A stretch of 64,000 nt of DNA from Anastatus disparis (taxonomy: Eukaryota > Arthropoda > Insecta > Hymenoptera > Eupelmidae): contig JAFFSR010000227.1 of NCBI GenBank assembly GCA_017163975.1, forward strand, positions 7,058,501-7,122,500. Direction: 5' to 3'. A program made the position numbers and the translations under genes. Below are positions 1 to 13,643 of the stretch, one piece after another. Under the pieces are notes generated by a model, which saw only the letters and a list, made by a program, of their open reading frames with translations, searched no databases and had not been told where the DNA came from. Within the stretch, counting starts at the first letter, position 1; each line of letters begins with the position of its first letter.

Positions 1-695
1 GTATTTTCAATTTGACATTTTTTTTTAGTTCATAAGTCAAATTCAGTAAGTTCATAAGCAGAACTCAACAAATAAAGATAAATTTATTTAATCAATATTA
101 TGATTTATAAATGAAATTTCATCGAACCCATATATTTTTTTGATCTTCATTTTAAACTTGAAACACTAACTTAATCAAATTTTTATTGAAATACTCACAA
201 TCTGTTAAAAATAAAAATAAACAAACAAAACCATAACTTACATCACAACAACAAAAAAAACACCAATTTTTCAATAAAAATCTTTTTTAATAAAAAAATC
301 TGCATCTCCAAAATATAAGTTTAACTAAACTAAAAAAAGAAATAAAAAATTTTTTTTTCGGATCAAACCTCATACACAGCACCATGAAATTCATCTCGTC
401 TCCATCCCGTAAACAACAAGCCGACGTGTTAAGATGCAGAGGTTAAGCGTGGCACTTTATCCCGCGAGTGCAGTAGCACTATATTTCTCTTACTGTTTTC
501 TTCATTTCAAAAGAAAAGTAACATAACATTTTAGAATTTAAAAATAAAACTAGTTAACTTATAAAACCGGCATTGACAAAAAAAAATAATTTAAAAAAAA
601 AGAGAGAAGAGAAAAATGCAGAGGAAGCAACTAATGAAAAAGAAAAAAAAAACTAATATGATGCATGTATACGTATAGAAGAGATTCTTTCTTAC

Positions 696-766
696 CTTTG
701 AGTAGTGATCGAAGCAACGAGCATCATTGCTACTCTCGCGTCTGCTAGTAATCTCATTCGCTCCAT
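696..766 (-). CDS. First coding exon of an unidentified secreted or membrane protein (partial)
   Basis: On the minus strand an ATG at 766-764 opens 23 codons plus two bases, then meets a good splice donor (AAAG|GTAAGAAAG). The peptide begins MERMRLLADAR and continues with VAMMLVASITTQ, which looks like a signal peptide: a basic n-region, then a short hydrophobic core. An in-frame TAA lies 24 bases upstream of the ATG, which supports this start. The sequence further upstream (about 770-900) is GC-richer than its surroundings and reads like a 5' UTR. No following exon can be recognised in bases 1-695, so the gene must continue left of the window or through a weakly conserved exon. Signal peptides are not conserved enough to identify the family. 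Call rests on start context, donor and composition only. Confidence 0.45.
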
Positions 767-2286
767 AATCTCTCTCAAGTTCTTGTTACTTTAACGGCTG
801 CTGTTCTGTTGGCGGGCGCGCTCGTTTCGTTTTTAAGTTCAACTACTGCATAAACTTTTTTTTCTCTCTAAGAGCAGCAACGCGTATGTACATAACGCAC
901 GCTTTTATAATGCACTTTTACAACTGTAATATAACATCGGTATAGCTTTGTGGAATCACATTTACGGAAAAATAGAGGCAAATGAAAAAAAAAAATTCAA
1001 CTTTTTTTATTGATTGTAGCAGAAACTCTTTTTTACTCCTACTACTACTGTATTTACAATTACGGCTACATTATCTAACGTGCTTAACTATTTAAACTTT
1101 GCTTTACTCTTTCTAATTCCATTCAAAAAACACCTGTTCACTTTCCGAATTTTTCCGAGATCCAGTCTCGCCAACCCTTAATATTTATTTAAGTGGTTGG
1201 CTATAACGAGGGCGCACGCGAGTTTTGTCAAACGCGCCAAAATTCAAATTACAAACTTTTTCAAATTTTCACCAGAATTATTCTCACTTTTTTATAAGAT
1301 TTAAATTAAAAATAAATCAAATTTCATTTTTAAGTTTCAAGTAGATAAATAAATAGTTCTTGTTTCTTGTAATACAAAAGTTATAATATGTTAACTTCCA
1401 AAATAATAATTCACTTGAGAATATATAAAAATTTAAATGTCCATAAAAATATTAATATTGACAATTATTATTATTGCACAAAATAAAACAACACAGTCCT
1501 TTAAAACATAAACTGTATAGAAGTTCTTTAAATAATTAAACTACTTTTCCTTCCTTTCGATAAAAAAAATATAAAAGATGAAAATAATGCAATGCGTGTT
1601 GTATGCTTATGACGTTGATTTAAAAAAACGAGCAATCTAACCAGCACGAGACTCAACGTCAAACTGAAACAGAAAAAGCAATGCTACAACAGAGTATAGT
1701 CCCCCTGACGCTCTCTCACACGAGGAGACTCGCAAGCCAAACGAAATAGTTAAAACTCCCAGAGCCGAGAAGGACAGAGCTAGATAATCTTATGGCACAC
1801 GTGTGCTGCCTATATGGATTACTATATACAAAATAAATACGTGTATAAGAAGGGTCCAAAGTTTACAATGGTGGTAGTAATAGTTGGATGATGGTGTATA
1901 GTGGTGGTAAAGGCAAGGCAAAATGCGCGAGTAAGTGCGCGCGCGAAACGCCAAGTTTATTACGGCAGCGCATAAAGTGGCTGCAGTTTCTATTGTTTTA
2001 CTGGGCCGCTCTCTCTCTCTCTCTTTCTTTAATACAATACATTTCCAACTCTGTCTCGACCTCAGCACCTTCTTTCTGTCTCTTTTGTCTGTATATATCC
2101 ATCTTTCTCGCTCCTACGCTATACATGCAATCGTTCTCTCTTCTTCTATAATTTCATCTCTTTTTAACCAATGAGTAGTAAATGGTACAGTATCTCACTC
2201 TAGCTTATGCTCTTTCTTCCTCTACATTACTAAACTTTGTAATGTAGTAGTAGTACAGTGTACGTATATATAGATATATGCACACA

Positions 2287-2315
2287 GAGAAAGAGAGAGA
2301 GAGAGAGAGAGAGAG
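2287..2315. repeat. (GA)n microsatellite
   Basis: Near-perfect GA dinucleotide run, read directly from the sequence. Confidence 0.9.
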
Positions 2316-3172
2316 CCCCGTGGAATTGCTGCCGCAAAAGGATGTTGGGGTTACCTTGGGGGGCGTGGGAAAAACATGCTGTGGGAAAGAGTGGGTGGCC
2401 TCTACCTCACTCTACTTCTCGCTCTCTCACTACTACACTACTACTAATGCCGACTACCACAACGATGATGATGACGACTATAACTTTAAGCTTATAGGGG
2501 ATATATGTATATATGAGAAATTCTGTATATGTATGTACTTATGTACATTTAAAAAAAAAGAGCGAGTTCGATTTGTGTACGTGTGTGGGTGTGTGCATGC
2601 GTATGTACGTGTGACGTAGAGAGAAGTTGTGTGTCGATAAATGCGAGCGTATAAAAGGTTACTTATCGCGCCTGAGAACGGGCTCTTTTTCTCTCTCTTT
2701 CTCTCTCGCTCGTTCTCTTGTACGTATGTATAAAAGCGTGTTACGGAAATGTATATGTATAGCGGAGCTCACACGCATATATATGTATAGATATACAAGA
2801 CCCCAACCAGAGAGAACGAGAGAAGAAGATGCGCGCGTTATATAGCCCGTGTGAATTTTTTTTTTCTTCTTCTCCCGCTCCTCTCGTTCTCCTTATACTC
2901 TCGGTTCCATCGCTTCGGTAGTTACGTACTCTATTTCTTCTTTTCTTTATTTCTTTCTTTTTTTTCCAAACTTTTTCTTTTTTTCCTCTATTTTTCTCTC
3001 GCGTGTTAAAGTAGCAAAAGTAGATCTGTCTGTATAGACGTATAGATATACATGTTGTGCACGGGGAGAGTTAACTTTATATAGGTATATATTATACCCT
3101 TAACATCTCGCTTTTTCGGGAGGGTTTTAAGAGCTAAGCACCTACTCTAACTCTCACTTTGCACTTTACACT

Positions 3173-3179
3173 CTCTTTT

Positions 3180-3204
<25 letters not shown>
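3173..3204. repeat. (CT)n microsatellite
   Basis: CT dinucleotide run, perfect from 3181 to 3204, with an interrupted CT/T-rich stretch before it. Confidence 0.9.
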
Positions 3205-3210
<6 letters not shown>

Positions 3211-3300
3211 TATATAGTTTGAATTTATATCCCAGTGGCATTTTATCTGGGCGGTTGCTTTTCAAGAGATAATTTCATTTAAGCGTGGCGCCTTTTTTGC

Positions 3301-6300
3301 TTAATTTTTCAATTTAAAAGATAATAATTGCTTGTTTGGTTAATCGTATTTGTAAATTTAAAGATAAAATTAATTTTAGAGTAAATTTTGCAATAATGCA
3401 ATATCACGTAAATTATATTATTTTGTTTAAACAATAAAAATAAGTTTAACAAATTTATGATTTTATAAAGCAACAACGTTTTCGGAAAAAAAAATTTTTT
3501 TTGTTCAAGCGCACTTGAAAACTCAAATGATATTTCAGAAGAATGGAAATAGAGTCGCTCGTAATAAGAGAGAAATATTCCCACGGTTTTGTGAAAGCTT
3601 ATTATAGCAGTATACTTTTGCATCAGTCATCCGTCATACCTAAAAATACATAGTATTTTCTCTCTCTTTGTTTTTTAATTTTTAATTTTTTTCGAAAAGT
3701 AATCCATGACACTGTAAATTCCATAAAAAAAAATTACGGTATTATCTTTATTAAGAAGAAAAAAATAGAAGAAGAGATTTACTTATCTCAACGTAAAGGA
3801 AGAAGGAAAAAAAATTCCCATGAGTTCTTTTTTTTTCTTCTTCATTCTAATTCACTTTAATTTTCTTGAGATTCTTTTACAACTTAAGGAAACTTGCTGT
3901 ATTAAAGTGAAAGCTTTTATTATAAACTACTAGGGCCGGCTCGTACATACAAAATAAAAAAAAAGAAGAATTTTTGAATTCCTTAAACTTCGTTGCGCAA
4001 ATGAATGTTTATACATATTGCCTTTTTTTTATTTATACATATACGTACGTTATACATATGAAGCGTAACCAGATATCATATTATTGTATAATACACGTAT
4101 CCATTACATTGTTACGGCGCTGAATGTTACTTTATTTTTTTTTTTTTTATATTTTTACTGACGGCTCGAATAAGTAATAGAATTTTAATGACCGCTCGTT
4201 TTAAAATACAGAGGTCGTGATCTAAATTGCATTATAATTTCCAACGTCTTGCGTATAATGCGCGAGTATTATTTCTTTTTTTTCTTCTTTTACGTTTCTT
4301 CGGTTTTATTTTCGAGTCGTCAATCAACCGAGGTAACAATGATCCTCGGGTAATGAATTTGAAAACTGTGTAACAAGTGCGAGACTTTGAATCTAAAATT
4401 AAATCTTACATTGTATAAAGTTTGCGTTTGAAATGATCGTATGTAATTGATATAAATGTAAATTTAATATTGAATTTTGTAAATTAATCAAATTTAATGC
4501 TATTACATTTAAGTGTATGTGCTTTATGAGATCATGATGGCTCGAATAGTATTAATATTTAATACTTTCAATTTAATGTACTTAAAGAGAGCAAGTCATA
4601 CGTATAGCGTGAAATTGAAAATTAAGATTTAATTTTTATAGAAGATGGAAAAGTACTTTGAAAAAATCAAAATTCAATTTAGAGATTAGAGGAATAAATT
4701 ATTTTGAATCTTTTATTTAAATATTTATATTAGAGTTTCATGAAGTGCCGGATTAAAGTACCCCATATGCAAGTTTAAATAAACCTGAAAGAGAAGCGAT
4801 GTAAAGATGGAGCGATAAAAAATAATAATGTTTATAAAAACTGTAGATAATTAAATTATTTATTCGTTATCTAATATTGATAAACAAAAAAATAAATGCT
4901 GATCAATATATAATTTTCTATAATATTTAGTTTTAATGATACTCTGTTAGACCTTTTATCGATCAATTTTTGGATATCAGATAGAAACATTTTTCGTTCA
5001 CAAGTGGTTTACTATTTTATTAATTTTAATTCTGAAAATAAGCTTCCCTTTTACAGTTTTATAAAAACAAACAAATTTTCAAAAAAAAAATTACGGATTT
5101 AGAACTTATAATCCCTCTTCTTTTTTGTTCTTCATCACGTGCATTATCATTATATTTATAAAAATCGCTGAACTTATTAAACTTCACTAATTCAGATTCT
5201 CTATATTTTTGAGATTATTTTTTTTATAATAAAAGTAATTCTTAATTCAAGTTTCAGTGAAATTAGAAAAGTTTTAATGAAAAAATATTAATTTAAAGTT
5301 TATCATAGTACGGACTTATGGAATTTATGAAAGTCAATTCGGCTTTGATTGTATAATAAGATTTTATAATTCAACTCTAAGAATTTAAAGTATTAAAAAA
5401 ATTAAAACAAATTAAACATTAATAATAAATTACATTACACCTGTTCGAAATTCTTTAATAAATTCATGATTTATTTGATAATTTGTTTTAAAAAATTCAA
5501 TGTTTAATTATTTCAAGAAATAAAATCAAAATTACAATTAAATTATAAAAAAATGAATATCATTCAATTTGCGTAATTGATAATTCATAAGATTAAAAAC
5601 GAAATTTTATTTAAAATTATTTACACAGATCCGATTGGTATTGTGGGTTAAGACGTACTTCTACAAGCATCCACTTAATTCAATTTTCAGCATCCCATAC
5701 AATCATCTTGCACGTGTAAATTAGCTTCTCCTAACAGCGACTAAACTACAAATTTAAACGTTTTCTTTCACGAAACAATTACACGCTCCCGTTGAGCATT
5801 CAGCTGAATCAACTCGTACGATATACATATATATGTACGAAATAAGGCACAACTGTATCAACACTTGCGGGGGGGATTCAAGAAAGAGAAAGATAATAGA
5901 ATCGAAAAGTTTTTAGGGTTATTTACTACCAAATATCAAGTTAAGAGTGGGAATATAACGCAGCCCTTTTCCAGTGCCCGCACGAATCGTCTATGCTTTT
6001 TTTCAAAATTCTCCCCTTTGTATCTCTATATATAATACTTTGGTCACATAGGGGGATGAAAAGACATAGTGCGGCTAATGGTAAACTGATGAAAAACTAA
6101 TGGATTTTGTCTCTCCCGCAATATTCTATCTGCATTGGCTATTAATGATTCAACGGGATTTCTCTCTCTCTCTCTCTTTCACTCCTTTTTTTTTTGTTGT
6201 ATTGTATACGGGGATTCGAATTTAAGTGAATTTCTTTTCTCGATTAACTGCACGTGCAAGATCTCTTTTTTTTGGAATATAGAGTTGTTTGTAACACGAA

Positions 6301-9300
6301 ATTGTTTTATCTTGTAGTCGAATAAGATGGATGCTCCTTTTTTTTTTCTTCTCTTTTATTGGGATGATTTTGATGGATTCGATAATTTTAATAATTAAAT
6401 TTGTAATTTTGGATATTTCGATGCATAAATAAAGATTTAATTTGATGTATATATATATATGGGAAAAAATTTGTATGAATATAATAATATTCGTAAAAAA
6501 TGATGGATATTAAATGTCAACGATTTTCTAAATAATCAAAAATTTGTACATGATAAAATAAAGAACAAATAATAATACTTAGAATGTCAGTAAAGCATAC
6601 ATTTTCTTTAGCACCTTGATAAATGTTTATTGTTAATCAAAAGGCGTAGGCCTCGCCTTGAAAGTATGCATATGAGTCACTAATGTACATTTTGTTTATT
6701 TTAAAATTTTAAAAAAATTTTCCTTAACAGTATGTCAATTTAATTCAAGTATCAGCTGTTTAACTCTCATTTTACGTAATACCTAAAACGTATCATTACA
6801 TTAAAAAGTGAATCGTTCAAACATAAATATAAACTTACATGGATGAAATTACTTTTTAATATTTATCGTGTGTGCCGTGAGGGACACTCGAAACCCAACT
6901 TACTAACTACGAAATATTAAATTGTCTATGTATGTACAAAAAAAGGTTCACACGCAAAAATAAAAAAAAGACCATTTCCCTAAATGAAAATAAAACATTA
7001 TGTTCCAACCAGCTGATTTCCGTAAAATTGCAAATAGCCACTTATGTGCATAATATTTTCTTATATATAATTTGCTATTATTTGTACCTATATATGTATA
7101 TTTATATGTATATATAACATAAGGAGATAACATAGCTTCTGAAATTGTTTAGCCCAAAAAATTATTGCCTGATATTTTACAAGGATCAAAAAGGCCTTTA
7201 CTACTAAAAGTGCTACCCATTGTATTATAGGCATCAAAACTCGCGCACGTGGAAAGGCTCTATTGCCTACAATAAGTACATAGCGAATAAAAAAGAAAAA
7301 AAAAGACCCTCCCTAACTCTCCTACTCTTTTACAACAAAACCCATATATATAAACGTGAGAATGATTCTCTCTCTCGCCTCTCTGCCTCTATATACGCCC
7401 AGACAGTTTATATACAGATATATATACACATTTATACACTTGCGCCGACTAGACGAATGTATATATATATATATATATATACATATATTTGTTGACTCGG
7501 AAAAGCTCCCTCTTATCGCTCGCTGGAGCATGGATTTTACAATCCCATTTTCGCGCGCCAACAGAAAAGAGAGAGAGAGAAAGTGAGAGAGATGCGATAG
7601 ATAATAAAGGAGAACGTTTGATATGTTACTGCGTGCCTATAGAACGATCTTGCTTATGGTTTTATTGTGCGAGATGTAAGCGAGATGATACCTTTTGATG
7701 GATTTTATATTATCGTATTTATGGGCTGTCTTTTTTTTTTCTTTCTTTCTTCTTTCTTTTATTTTTGTTTATTATTGAGGTATGATGGAAAGAATTGATG
7801 GATTATTAATGGTGAGCTTAAGTATCGTAATTTTCTTTTTAATATGAAATATATTACTTTTTTTATTTAAAAAAAAAAATTTATTTTCAATCTGTTGATT
7901 ATGTAATGAATTAGTTGTTCATTTATTATCAAACGTAACAGTTAACTTATTGTCATTTGTGGTGAAATCTATAGAAGCTAGTTAGAATTTGTTATAAAAC
8001 AAGATAAAATGTTTTTCACAACTTTTGAAAACAATGTTTTCTTCTAAAACTTTATTTTATCTCTTTCTATAAAACTTTTATTTAAAAAAATATTATGTTA
8101 TCTTAATTGAATTTTGTATCGATAATATATTTTCATAATTTGTACGGCAGCAATTTAATTAAATTATTATTTTATTTATATTCTATTAGTAGTTTAATCA
8201 TTTTTTAAAATAAGCAACTGATATTCGCAAGATTTTATAAATTTTATCTTTAATAAAGTCACGAGTTATTAATTTTTGTAATAAAAATTTGACTAACAAA
8301 TCAGCACGACCATCGAATAAATTCAAATAGTTCTGATAAGTTGGCGTTTAAAAAATATAAACTACAAAATTTTTTAAATATTCACAAAAATAGTAAAAAT
8401 GTATATGCAACTTTTAAGAAAAAACGCATTACGATTGTAAATATCACGTTTAGAGCCATTCAGCAAAAGATCAATTAAGAATCAATTCCATTTATGCAAC
8501 CCAATAATTAAACAATAAAAATGTTCTATTAGACATGATCGCATACGCAATTTTCCAACTTACTAATGAACGAAAAAAAAAACCAAATTGTAATTTTTTT
8601 ATTACAATTTTTCATGTTTAGATAAAAACACAGTATACATGAAAACAATCTTACTCTCATTAAAAAATTACAAGGAAAAATTATTTTTAATTACCTTAAT
8701 CTGATACAGATTTATAGATTAAGGAAAAAAAAAAAAAATAATGAAAAATGTATAACATTACGTCATAAAAATTTCTAAGAACTGTTATATAAAAAAAGAA
8801 TAAAAAATTTGAGCGATTTGAATTTTCTTGTTGTTATAAAGCTTTTTTTTTAGATCTCAGAGCCTTAGAGCAAATGGTCATAAGTAAAAGTCAATAAGAA
8901 ACTTAACGCCCTATCTCTCGATCCTTATATTTAGGTGTATATATCTGACAGTTTTATGACATTCAATACCCTGCCTTAGGTATTTCACGTTTAACTATTG
9001 CAAAACTTACAAAAAAAAAAACCTATCTGCCTTTTTTTATATATATAAATGTATACAATATCTCGAGGTACTGATGTGAAAAATTTTAATGGTCAATAAT
9101 CAAACGCCACGCCTAAAAGATGCATACTTTTAAATCGCTCGAATTATGCTTTAACATCGATCATAATAATGTTTCAATTTTATTTGATTTACTACAAATA
9201 TATTTACTTTGAGTTTGTCAAGATAAACGCAGAGGTGATTTATAAAAATTTTATTCTAATAAACAATTTTACAATTGCATTTTAGATAATTAATAACAGA

Positions 9301-10480
9301 TATGGGCTAGCAATAAAAGCCGGTAAAGTGAAAGTTCAAAAAGGCAAAGTGTGGTATATATTTTGAAAGTATTACAAATAGATAAAATAACTTTTTATGA
9401 AAATTTATAGTTTTCTTTTTGCAAAATTATGTTAATATTTATAAAATCAGCTGTTAAACATTGTATTTAAAAAAAAAAAACCAAAAAGGTATAAAACAGT
9501 ATCTGTTTATCTTTTTAAAATATTTAAAATTGTGAATTTTATTAACAGTGCAAGGCTGTTCCCACGATTTGAAAGAAACAAAAAAAAAAAGAAGTAGTGA
9601 AACATGAAATCTTTATTTTATTACTCAAACCTCTTTGAGGAAATGTAAAAACTACTTTAAACAAGTGTATTATGATTTTACGTATTCAAAAATCGTACGA
9701 GGAGATAATTTTCGAATAAAAAGTTTGTTTATATTGTAATATATTTTAATAAGTTATGCAACAATTCCACTTTGTAAATTTTTTAATTTATATAAAATGA
9801 ATATTTTATTGTCCGTTTTCTTGTTTTTAATTAAGAAGGTTTAATCGATACTTTTAAAAAAATTTATTTTTTTGTATAATTTTAAATCTATTTAAAGGAA
9901 TCGTAAAAAAAATGTTAATGTGTCGTATATAAAGTTTTTTGTAAGCTGTTAAAATGATGAAACAAGTGTAACAAGTTAACACAATTTTTTCTGCAAGTTT
10001 TTACGATACACGTTACAAAATCTAAAACATTTTATATGTAGCCGGATTCCTTTTTTTTTAAATCGTTATATGCTATTTTGTAATAAAATATTTAAAAGAA
10101 TGACTTTCGAGTCACAACAAAATTACGCAAAAAATTTTAATAATAATAAAATCCAATTAAATTGATCAAATCAATAATAAGGTAAATTACAGTAGTTCAT
10201 TAAGTATTCTATCAATTGTAAAAACATTTAAATATCACACATTAGCCCATATTATCGTAATTTTTAAAGAGAAAGAGGCATTTAAAGCAAAGAAAAAAAA
10301 GTTTAAAAACAGGGCACATCCCATTCTAAAAAAATGTGCAAACTTCTCATTTAAATTTTTAAAAGGCCCGATATAATACCCATTCCTTTTAACACTGCAC
10401 GTGCGACGAAAGTATCCGGGAGAGATATAGAAAGAGAAAGAGAAAAAGTTTTTATGCATTTATTCAGCGAAACATCGTAA
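3301..10480. other. AT-rich non-coding stretch
   Basis: I see no coding exon, RNA gene or clear transposon in this stretch. It is AT-rich with homopolymer A/T runs. GC-richer patches occur around 5640-6120 and 7210-7690, the latter with a TA microsatellite at about 7460-7481. Open frames here are short and low-complexity (Tyr/Ile/Lys-rich translations of TA repeats), so I do not call them genes. It may be intergenic or the long 5' intron or regulatory region of the gene at the left edge. Confidence 0.5.
7460..7481. repeat. (TA)n microsatellite
   Basis: Perfect TA dinucleotide run of about 22 bases, embedded in further TATATA-rich sequence. Confidence 0.85.
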
Positions 10481-10489
10481 TAAGGGGAA

Positions 10490-10491
<2 letters not shown>

Positions 10492-10537
<46 letters not shown>
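10492..10537. repeat. (AT)n microsatellite, about 46 bases
   Basis: Uninterrupted AT dinucleotide run, the longest simple repeat in the window. It is flanked by a GC-richer stretch (10,540-10,830) that contains no recognisable exon. Confidence 0.95.
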
Positions 10538-10539
<2 letters not shown>

Positions 10540-11236
10540 CAGCAGTTACTGTCGATCGCTCGTTGCCGATTAAGTATTCCCTTTTCAAAGAGAAAGAGAG
10601 TACGTAAGATATATACTTTATATCAAACGCTCACGATTTGACATTCGCGCGAGAGTAAAATGTATATATATATATACAAGTATACATATACAAGACTCTT
10701 ATGCTCGAATTTTCAAGCGCAAAAGCGCGAGAACTCAATGTGTATCCGGAGGGGACTCCTATACCGCAATGACGAAGGGCCCCTCTCAACCCCTCGCACT
10801 CCTCTCACATAGCGTATACCAATGGTTTAATTTTACGCTCTCACGATATATGATTTTGGTAGCATTTTCTTTCTTTTTTTTTTCTTTCTTCGTTCTTTGT
10901 GCAAAATAGCTGGTTTATTATATTGTTCAGCTGACAGATCCGGGCGTAATTTTTTCATTTATCTCTAGTCATTAGTTTATAGAGGTATAATTAAATGATT
11001 CAACTAATTAATGATTATGAACAGAGATAATTTTACGTTTGTCAATGAAAAAAGAAGATGTATTTTTTAAATTAAGTCAATATTTGAGTAATAAAAGTAG
11101 ATTTAAAGTTTTAAAAGAATTTAATGGGTGTAACTATTTTCTTAATGCTGAAAAATGAAATTTCCAAATTATTATTTTGAAGAAAGTAGTTTAAAGATTG
11201 ATATAAAAACAATAAAATACAATTATGAAGATTTTA

Positions 11237-11276
11237 ATTTCTAATTGATTTGTATCTATGCAAATCAATTAGAAAT
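11237..11276. repeat. Perfect 16-bp-arm hairpin
   Basis: Arms at 11237-11252 and 11261-11276 are exact reverse complements (first arm ATTTCTAATTGATTTG), separated by an 8-base loop. No gene is nearby. It may be a chance AT-rich palindrome or a remnant of a small transposon. Confidence 0.75.
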
Positions 11277-12217
11277 AAACATAATCTAAAGTATTGATAA
11301 AACTTTCATCGGCTAAGATCCAAAATATCATTTCTAATTTTCAACAAAAATAATAAAAAATTTGTTAAAACTAAAATGAATAAATATTAATCATAAATGT
11401 CTGATTACCTCTTTAAATTCATATAAAATTATTAATCGATAATTTTCGTTAACAAAATTTAAACTTGATATTCATCGCATCCAAAAAAGAGAAAAGAACT
11501 AAAAATCCGTAAGAAAAAATTGCGCAAACAAACGCAAATATATTATAATTTTGGAGGGTAATTTAAGCTGCTTTAAAAGCGCGACCATGCATTGTATTCT
11601 CTCACGTTGTTATATTCCTTTACATGCATACATACATATAAATTCAATACGTATATGTATATACCGACACGCGAGAGCGAGGCACTTTGCGGTATATATT
11701 TCGCAAGAAGAACATCGTTCATTGTATAAAATATACGCATATAACCGTACATATATACACACACACACATAATGGTTAGATAAAAAGGGTAGGGAGAAGT
11801 ATATCGAAGTCTCTTAATTACGCAGAGAGGCGCTCTATTTTTACGGCCAATTAAGGATTTATACACTTAAGCATGTATAAAATAGTATGTGTGTGCGTGT
11901 GTAATATACAACAGGACGATGAGCTACTCAATTATCCGGGGCAGTGTGAGCGAGAAAAATGTGGGAAACGAAGGAAAAAAAATGCCGCACGAGTGTGCGA
12001 ATGTAGAAAAATATATAAGAGGGATAATTTTTTTGTTGGGCGAAAAAGGGAGTTTATGTGAAGTTTTTATAGTGAAATTGAAATGTTTAAGGTTTTAAAG
12101 CGTTGAAGAGTAAATTTTCTGGAATGGCGCTAAGGTGAAAATGTACGAGGGTGGTTCTAAATTTTGTTTAGAGAAGACGAACATTTTTACGGTCTAGTGG
12201 AAAACAAAGGAAATAGT

Positions 12218-12338
12218 ACATTATTTACCTGGGGTGGAAAGGCTGGATTTACGAAACGAAAGGTTTACAGCCCGAGCCGAAGGCGAGGGCTGTTAAGGAG
12301 TTTCGTAAAACAGCCTTTACACCAGAGGTAAATAATGT
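12218..12338. repeat. GC-rich imperfect palindrome, about 121 bp (possible MITE or fold-back element)
   Basis: The outer arms are exact: ACATTATTTACCT at 12218-12230 and its reverse complement at 12326-12338. Pairing continues inward through AAAGGCTG and TTTACGAAAC on the left with their complements on the right, and ends in a GC-rich inner stem near 12268-12293 (ACAGCCC facing GGGCTGT). The whole element can fold on itself. It is much richer in GC than the surrounding DNA. Terminal inverted repeats and lack of coding suggest a small non-autonomous DNA element. Confidence 0.6.
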
Positions 12339-13450
12339 TTTTTTTTCGTATGAGAGCCGAAAAAGAGAAAAGAAGTTGCGATTTTGAGGTTAGAATGCGA
12401 AAAACAATATTTTAGGGCTTTTTGAAGATTTAAAAATTATGTTGTTATTTCGTTTGTTATTCTGTTATGGCAATATTCAATCATAAAAAATAATTCCAAA
12501 GTTTCAAAAATAACTTTATTCGACAATAACAAAGTTTATTTTATTTACTGTAAAATTTAAAAATTATTGACGAGAATAAAATTGCGAACTTTATTTACTA
12601 CTCAAATTTATATGTTGTGTATATGTCTGTTGTTTGTTTGAAACTACTTGAAAACTATTAAATGAATAGATTCCAAATTTTGGACACATCTCCAATTGTT
12701 TCAAGAGAAACTTAAAATTTTCAAGTGTCTTGACAGTACCATTTGAATTTTCAAAATATTTTAGTGACTTTTGTAGTATGATTTTTGTTGGTTACTGCTG
12801 TATTTAAAATAATATTTTATTGAAATTGTATTTTTTTTTACATTTGTAGCAATTGAAAAATTATATATTACGTTATTTGAGTATATTCATTAAATTTTTT
12901 TATAAAGCGATATTCATTACTATTTTTCTTAGAGTGAAATGACCTAATTTTGAACGTAAAGTGTAACTTTTTAAGATTGATAATAGTTAACAGATTATAT
13001 ATATTTTAATTAACTTAATAAGATTTGCTAAAATTTCATGTACAGATTTTAATGTACTAAATAACATTTGATGTAATTTTTCATCTAAAATTTATTTTTT
13101 ATTTTTATTAAGATTGCAAGAATTTAAAAATGTATACTTTATTTGAATACATTCCCTAAGTTTTTAATAAACCGATATTTGTTAATATAATATAAAAAAT
13201 TTTTATCAGCTTAAATATAAATAAATATAATCTTGAATTCGAAACGTAGTTTCTTTAATTAAACTTCAATTCAACGATATGGTAAAGTGTTAGAGCAGTT
13301 GGGAGCATAATTTCAAAATATTGCATGATTTAGTGAAACATTTTTCATAAGAATCACCGATCATACTCTTTGAAACCCATAACTTTGTATCACTTCAAAC
13401 GTTTCATTTTAAATTTCAAAAATAGACTATTGGCTAATGATGAAACAAAA

Positions 13451-13643
13451 TTTTTTTTTTAACGTCACTGTATTTCAACTATCATTGAGATACTAATTAA
13501 TGACAAAGGTTTTCAGTGTGTTTGTGAACAAAGCATATGTAACGTACAGTGGTGCTTGTATAAATCGGCCAAGAGCGGGATTCGAACTCAGGACCTCGAG
13601 ATTACGAATCCATCGTTCTACCGACTGAGCCATTGAAGACCTC
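13451..13643 (-). mobile_element. tRNA-derived SINE, copy 1
   Basis: Read on the minus strand it has a Pol III A box (TGGCTCAGTCGG), a tRNA-Thr-like anticodon region with CGT in the loop (TTCGTAA), and a B box (GAGTTCGAATCCC). A conserved tRNA-unrelated body of about 120 bases follows, ending CAGTGACGTTAAA and an A-rich tail. Two other copies at 16.2 and 32.0 kb share the full length and the same 3' end, so this is a dispersed family and not a tRNA gene. The acceptor and anticodon stems do not pair properly. Confidence 0.85.

Larger units (their letters stand above)
767..3300. promoter_or_regulatory. GA/CT-rich non-coding region upstream of the left-edge gene
   Basis: No coding exon can be supported here. 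The stretch is richer in GC than the surrounding DNA and carries polypurine/polypyrimidine runs: a GA microsatellite at about 2287-2315, a CT microsatellite at about 3173-3204, and repeated CTCTCTC blocks at 2010-2130 and 2690-2720. GAGA-type repeats are common in insect promoters, and this lies just upstream of the putative first exon at 696-766 on the minus strand. A regulatory role is inference. The short open frames here are low-complexity and have no recognisable domain. Confidence 0.3.

Noticed and set aside
1790..2845. Several overlapping open frames of 70-110 codons
   Set aside because: They translate GA/CT and TA microsatellite DNA into Arg/Glu, Ser/Leu or Tyr/Ile-rich peptides with no domain, and have no splice or start context of note.
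13560..13640. tRNA-Thr gene
   Set aside because: A and B boxes are present, but anticodon and acceptor stems do not pair and the same unit occurs three times with a shared non-tRNA body, so it is a SINE.
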